From assembly GCA_001778235.1 (NCBI GenBank), contig MFGJ01000006.1, forward strand, positions 196,254 to 240,959: a stretch of 44,706 nt of DNA, read 5' to 3'. This DNA is from Candidatus Falkowbacteria bacterium RIFOXYC2_FULL_36_12. GTDB lineage: Bacteria > Patescibacteriota > Patescibacteriia > UBA11705. Numbering within the stretch: the stretch's first letter is position 1; each line of letters opens with the position of its first letter. The notes under the pieces were generated by a model. The model searched no databases and had not been told where the DNA came from. It saw only the letters and a list, made by a program, of their open reading frames with translations. This document shows positions 41,441 through 44,706 of this stretch, piece after piece. The position numbers and the translations under genes were made by a program.

Positions 41441-42643
41441 ATGAATACATTTTCTGACAACAATTATAATCAGACTGACAATATTTTGATTCTTGGGGTT
41501 CAAATTGCAAACTTGAGCGAAGAACAGATTATGCGTCATATTGAAAAAATTTTACCCAATGATGTTTTCAATATAATATTCACTCCAAATCCTGAAATTT
41601 GCTTAAAAGCCGAGGCTGATTATGAGTACAAGCAAATACTGAATCAGGCTGACCTTAATATCCCTGATGGTGTTGGTTTGAAACTTGGCGCTGAAATTCT
41701 TGGTCAATCATTAATGCACAGGATTACTGGCGTAGATCTGACCAATAGAATTCTTGAGTATTGCAACAACAGTAATAAAAAATTCAAAATCTATATTTTG
41801 AATCATTATAATTCCTTGTCCAGTTTAAGTTTGATTGAAAAAACCTTAAAAGAAAAATATCCGAACATCTTGATTACAGGTACACAACAAAAATTCAGTG
41901 AGATAGAATCTGTAGCCAATGATATTCTGAATCAAAAACCTGATATTATTTTTTCAACTTATGGCGCACCAGAGCAGGAAAAGCAGATAGTTGAATTGGC
42001 CAATTCAATTGAAGGACCAAAATTAGGAATTGGTGTTGGGGGAACATTTGATTTTATTACTGGCAAAGCAACACGAGCCCCAAAATGGTGGAGAGACCTA
42101 GGAATTGAATGGTTTTATCGATTAATAAAACAACCACAAAGGTTTAGCCGAATTACAGATGCAACCATAAAATTTCCTTTGACCTGTTATAAATGGAAGA
42201 AAAGAATTGACAATATATATAGAAATAATGTTGTGGGAGTAATCGTAAAAGCTGATCAAATCCTACTGCAAAACAATCGACGATTTCCCGGAGACCATTG
42301 GCAGTTGCCCCAAGGTGGGGTTGATGATGGTGAGACTCCAGAACAAGCGGTTATTCGTGAAATATCCGAAGAATTAGGAGTTGATCCAAGTTATTTATTA
42401 ATAGACAGGAAACTGCCTGAAACACATACCTACACTTGGCCGAAATGGGCTCAACTCCAAAAAGGCTACAAAGGCCAAAGGCAAGAAATTTTTATTGTAA
42501 ATTTTTCTGGCGATAATTCTGTTTTTCATTTCAAAGATAGCGAAGAAGTTGAAGATATTAAATGGGTAAAAAAGTCAGACTTGAAACAAACAATGTTTCA
42601 CAAAAGAAGGGGACTGGCAGATATTGTTTTGAAATATTTGTAG
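41441..42643 (+). CDS. WecG/TagA/CpsF glycosyltransferase fused to Nudix hydrolase
   Basis: The start at ATG 41441 gives 400 residues; the frame stays open back to 41336, but that part overlaps the structured block and adds no homology. Residues 1-250 are a GT26 (WecG/TagA/CpsF) enzyme: IFTPNPEICLKAEADYEYKQ, ADLNIPDGVGLKLGAEILG, HRITGVDLTNRIL, DIIFSTYGAPEQEKQI and GIGVGGTFDFITGKATRAP. Such enzymes add N-acetylmannosamine-type sugars to lipid carriers. Residues about 265-400 are a Nudix domain with the box GGVDDGETPEQAVIREISEELGV preceded by HWQLPQ and followed by YKGQRQEIFIV, as in RppH/Ap4A hydrolases. The fusion joins glycan synthesis with nucleotide or RNA-cap hydrolysis and is unusual. 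Confidence 0.88.
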   Translation: MNTFSDNNYNQTDNILILGVQIANLSEEQIMRHIEKILPNDVFNIIFTPNPEICLKAEADYEYKQILNQADLNIPDGVGLKLGAEILGQSLMHRITGVDLTNRILEYCNNSNKKFKIYILNHYNSLSSLSLIEKTLKEKYPNILITGTQQKFSEIESVANDILNQKPDIIFSTYGAPEQEKQIVELANSIEGPKLGIGVGGTFDFITGKATRAPKWWRDLGIEWFYRLIKQPQRFSRITDATIKFPLTCYKWKKRIDNIYRNNVVGVIVKADQILLQNNRRFPGDHWQLPQGGVDDGETPEQAVIREISEELGVDPSYLLIDRKLPETHTYTWPKWAQLQKGYKGQRQEIFIVNFSGDNSVFHFKDSEEVEDIKWVKKSDLKQTMFHKRRGLADIVLKYL

Positions 42644-42708
42644 AAGCACAGCAAGTAAAGCAAGTACAGAAGAAAGCCAGTACAGCTTGAATAAAAACCT
42701 ATAAAATC

Positions 42709-42745
42709 AAAAAAACAGACCTGATAATACATGTCTGTTTTGTTT
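42709..42745. terminator. bidirectional terminator
   Basis: AAAACAGAC (42712-42720) pairs with GTCTGTTTT (42733-42741), flanked by A and T runs. It separates the convergent TagA-Nudix and orphan genes. Confidence 0.85.
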
Positions 42746-43353
42746 TAGATGATGGGCTGATAGGAGACGAAATCATCTCCATCAAACACAACTTTTCGAC
42801 TCGCCGAAATTGGAACTGTTTGGCTACCGGTGGAACTGACTCGAATCAAACAGATCACTGCTTGATTGTTGACTTTCGAGGACGAATAATAAGGAATAAC
42901 ATAATCTTCCCCAAAGAACTTCAGCTGACCAACGTCTTCTTCAGTCCAATCTTGTTCATTAACAAAACCAATTGTTCCCTGACAGTCATTTCCACTTGAA
43001 TAAAGGATCGGAATCATGAGGAAAAATTCTCGTCCGCCAATTTCCAGTGAAAAACCAAAAAATTCATTGCAATCTTCCACATACTCAATGGGGACAGGAC
43101 AGTTGTCAAAACCCCGATACCTGAATTTGGTAAGCCTTGTCAGTTGGGAGAAAATCATGCCAAGATCAATCTGATTTATTGATTGCCTCTGCAGTGGTCT
43201 GACAATCACAACCTGTCGATTGTTTTCAGGCTGAAGAGCTATTAGCTGATACTGATCTTCAACTATCAATGTGCTAATTTCTCGGGTTAGGAAAATCGGC
43301 CAAAAGTTCCTTGACACCTTTAGGAACATACCATCCCCGAGAATTCGGCACAT
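42745..43353 (-). CDS. orphan soluble protein
   Basis: This 202-residue protein is unrecognised. It appears mixed alpha/beta with many strands (QYQLIALQPENNRQVVIVRPL, FFGFSLEIGGREFFLMIPILY, QAVICLIRVSS) and ends SRKVVFDGDDFVSYQPII. No signal peptide or membrane helix. The ATG has a strong GGAGGTGA ribosome-binding site and a near-consensus promoter, with the same architecture as the other orphan genes here. Cys residues are scattered, not in a metal pattern. Function unknown. Confidence 0.65.
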   Translation of the reverse strand: MCRILGDGMFLKVSRNFWPIFLTREISTLIVEDQYQLIALQPENNRQVVIVRPLQRQSINQIDLGMIFSQLTRLTKFRYRGFDNCPVPIEYVEDCNEFFGFSLEIGGREFFLMIPILYSSGNDCQGTIGFVNEQDWTEEDVGQLKFFGEDYVIPYYSSSKVNNQAVICLIRVSSTGSQTVPISASRKVVFDGDDFVSYQPII

Positions 43354-43401
43354 GGTTCACCTCCGTTCCTTTTTCTTGGGCCTAAATGAATCATTATATT
43401 T

Positions 43402-43430
43402 ATCATATAGGAATATTTTTATCCAGTCAA
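43402..43430 (-). promoter_or_regulatory. sigma70-type promoter for the orphan gene at 42745-43353
   Basis: On the minus strand TTGACT (43425-43430), 17 bp, TATGAT (43402-43407). It is about 50 bp before the start codon. Confidence 0.85.
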
Positions 43431-43472
43431 AGAGATAAGCGAGTACAGCCCTACGATAAATGTTTTAAAATG

Positions 43473-43512
43473 AAAACTTCCCAGGACCGTTGTCATGGGA
43501 AGTTTTGTTTTT
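43473..43512. terminator. terminator near the GC-switch
   Basis: AAAACTTCCCA (43473-43483) and TGGGAAGTTTT (43496-43506) form an 11-bp stem with T-rich sequence on both sides. It could end minus-strand transcription arriving from the GC-rich segment or plus-strand read-through. Confidence 0.7.
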
Positions 43513-43566
43513 TGAACTCTGTTTTTTTGGCGTTGATTCACGCCGGGTAGGTTGTAGTAGCTGGGA

Positions 43567-44706
43567 CTAGAAGTCCCAGCTTCCGGCGCCGTCCTTGTCG
43601 ATGCGGGTGGGCTTGGTCTCCGGGCGGTCGTTGCCGTCGCCCTTGTAGCCCTTCTTGTTCTTGCCCTTGGTGCGCTTGGCCAGGTAGGACTCGCTGTCGG
43701 CCTCGGCCAGGCGGCGGTGGTCCTCCTCGGCCTTGCGGATCGTGGCCTCCTCTTCCTTGCACCAGGACTGGTGCGAGAGGATGGGGCGGACATTCATGGC
43801 CTGGTAGTGGCTCGCCGACCGGATCTTCGGCTGGTAGCGCGTGCCGACGCGGGAGCGGACCTCCTCCTGCTCCTCGAGCCAGGCGTTGTACTGGCACCGC
43901 GCGAAGCACTGGGCGTCGAACGCGGTGCCGAACACCGCGTGTTCGAAGGTGATGCGCTGGGCCGGCTGGTTGTAGCCGGACTTGACCTTGACGCAGAACG
44001 GCTGCCCGTTCAGCGAGGGGCTCGTCCAGCGGTCGATCGACTCCGGAGCCTTGTCCATGACGCCCGCGAGGAACTCCTTCATCGCCGACTGGTAGGCCGG
44101 CCACTCGGCCGTTCCTGCCAGCCAGGCCATGTGCTCGCGGTTGTTCTCGAGCAGGTCCAGCGCGTCCGTGAGCGTGGAGTTCTCCTCCAGCGCCCGCCGG
44201 CCGATGAGGCTCTCGAGGAGCCAGGACTCGGCCGAGCTCTGGCCCTGGCTCGCCAGGCGCTCGTCGAACTCGTTCACGGTGCGGACCCGGTTGTAGTAGC
44301 TGGCCAGCCAGCCCCGGCTCTTGCCGAAGCCGTGGCGCTGGTCCTCTGCCCGGAAGTACTTCTCCCGCACCGCCTCGATCAGCTTGTTGCTGGCCTTGTC
44401 GGCCAGCTGGTACCGGTAGATGTGCGCCCGCCAGATGTCGAGCACCTCCGGCTCGACGCCGTTGACGACCGACATCTCCTCGTCGTCCTTGCGCGTGATG
44501 CGCAGGGACTCGAGGTTCAGGGTCGCCAGCTGGTCGGTGTTGATGAGCCGGAGCTCGCCGGCCTTGTATGCCGTGTCGAGCTCGACGACGCGCGCGGCCG
44601 CCTTGCGGACGGCCATCACCCAGTCCCTGAAGGACTGGACGAAGCCCCCGTCCCTGCGGACGGGGGAGTCGACGGACGCCATTCGCGCGACCACGAACTT
44701 CGTGAT
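43567..44706 (-). CDS. high-GC protein of unknown origin, 5' end beyond the window
   Basis: This frame stays open from its stop (43567-43569) to the window edge and encodes at least 379 residues; GTG 44692-44694 and ATG 44680-44682 are the first possible starts. Nearly every third codon position is G or C, in total contrast to the rest of the window, so the frame is genuinely coding but from a high-GC source. The protein is mostly helical, with Glu/Arg-rich stretches, TSPSLNGQPFCVKVKSGYNQ, ITFEHAVFGTAFDAQCFARC and a Lys/Gly/Asp-rich tail (KRTKGKNKKGYKGDGNDRPE). I recognise no family. The style vaguely recalls polyproteins of mobile elements in GC-rich eukaryotes, with no firm basis. Contamination, chimeric assembly or recent transfer are all possible. 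Confidence 0.6.
   Translation of the reverse strand: MTKFVVARMASVDSPVRRDGGFVQSFRDWVMAVRKAAARVVELDTAYKAGELRLINTDQLATLNLESLRITRKDDEEMSVVNGVEPEVLDIWRAHIYRYQLADKASNKLIEAVREKYFRAEDQRHGFGKSRGWLASYYNRVRTVNEFDERLASQGQSSAESWLLESLIGRRALEENSTLTDALDLLENNREHMAWLAGTAEWPAYQSAMKEFLAGVMDKAPESIDRWTSPSLNGQPFCVKVKSGYNQPAQRITFEHAVFGTAFDAQCFARCQYNAWLEEQEEVRSRVGTRYQPKIRSASHYQAMNVRPILSHQSWCKEEEATIRKAEEDHRRLAEADSESYLAKRTKGKNKKGYKGDGNDRPETKPTRIDKDGAGSWDF

Noticed and set aside
43419-44104. Alternative frames in the GC-rich segment (for example an Arg/Pro/Thr/Ala-rich one)
   Set aside because: High GC keeps several frames open; only the 43567-44706 frame has G/C concentrated at the third codon position and a normal amino-acid composition.

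Overview
The window reads as a chromosomal segment of an AT-rich bacterium with a small-genome style, most likely a member of the Candidate Phyla Radiation (Candidatus Patescibacteria, Parcubacteria-like). This is an inference from low GC, tightly overlapping genes, many orphan membrane and secreted proteins, a GIY-YIG protein, a SHOCT protein, short palindromic repeat clusters between genes, and single housekeeping genes (def, fmt, queA, priA, clpB) among lineage-specific ones. No rRNA, tRNA, CRISPR array or insertion sequence was recognised.

Layout. (1) 1-600: a small GIY-YIG gene flanked by short repeats. (2) 616-12422, plus strand: a nine-gene run with overlaps or gaps of a few bases. Its core is a phosphonate pathway: PEP mutase fused to a nucleotidyltransferase-like domain, phosphonopyruvate decarboxylase, an iron-type alcohol dehydrogenase and a separate intact nucleotidyltransferase. 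A cobalamin-type radical SAM protein, a methyltransferase and three membrane proteins flank it. The gene set resembles the early fosfomycin-type route to CMP-hydroxyethylphosphonate, placed next to candidate membrane glycosyltransferases. (3) 12657-15402: two secreted proteins sharing a fourfold-repeat C-terminus. (4) 15484-18315: a tiny zinc-finger gene, a peroxiredoxin-like gene and queA, then a SpoU methyltransferase. (5) 17482-20461: small orphan genes, several with near-consensus promoters and strong Shine-Dalgarno sites, plus a stand-alone receiver domain facing a winged-helix gene. (6) 20670-26177: a YhaM-type nuclease followed by a polysaccharide set (GT4-like, GT2, O-antigen ligase/polymerase).

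(7) 26501-35453: a NYN protein, then mostly minus-strand genes: HExxH protein, SHOCT protein, PHP phosphoesterase, alpha/beta hydrolase, methyltransferase, def-fmt, and a PriA homologue that has lost its recognisable ATPase motifs. (8) 35560-40862: a LigB/MEMO-like protein, a secreted lysozyme-like repeat protein, a small orphan and clpB. clpB is preceded by a consensus promoter and a CIRCE operator, so HrcA-type heat-shock control is likely. (9) 41075-41365: a GC-rich, hairpin-dense minus-strand unit, either an unrecognised structured RNA or a 72-residue gene. (10) 41441-43353: a TagA-type glycosyltransferase fused to a Nudix hydrolase, and an orphan gene. (11) 43567-44706: an abrupt switch to high GC containing one open frame that runs off the window, either foreign DNA or an assembly chimera.

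Main themes: surface glycan and possibly phosphonate-conjugate synthesis, secreted envelope proteins, protein and RNA maintenance, and intergenic palindromic repeats with at least one clean repeat-within-repeat insertion.
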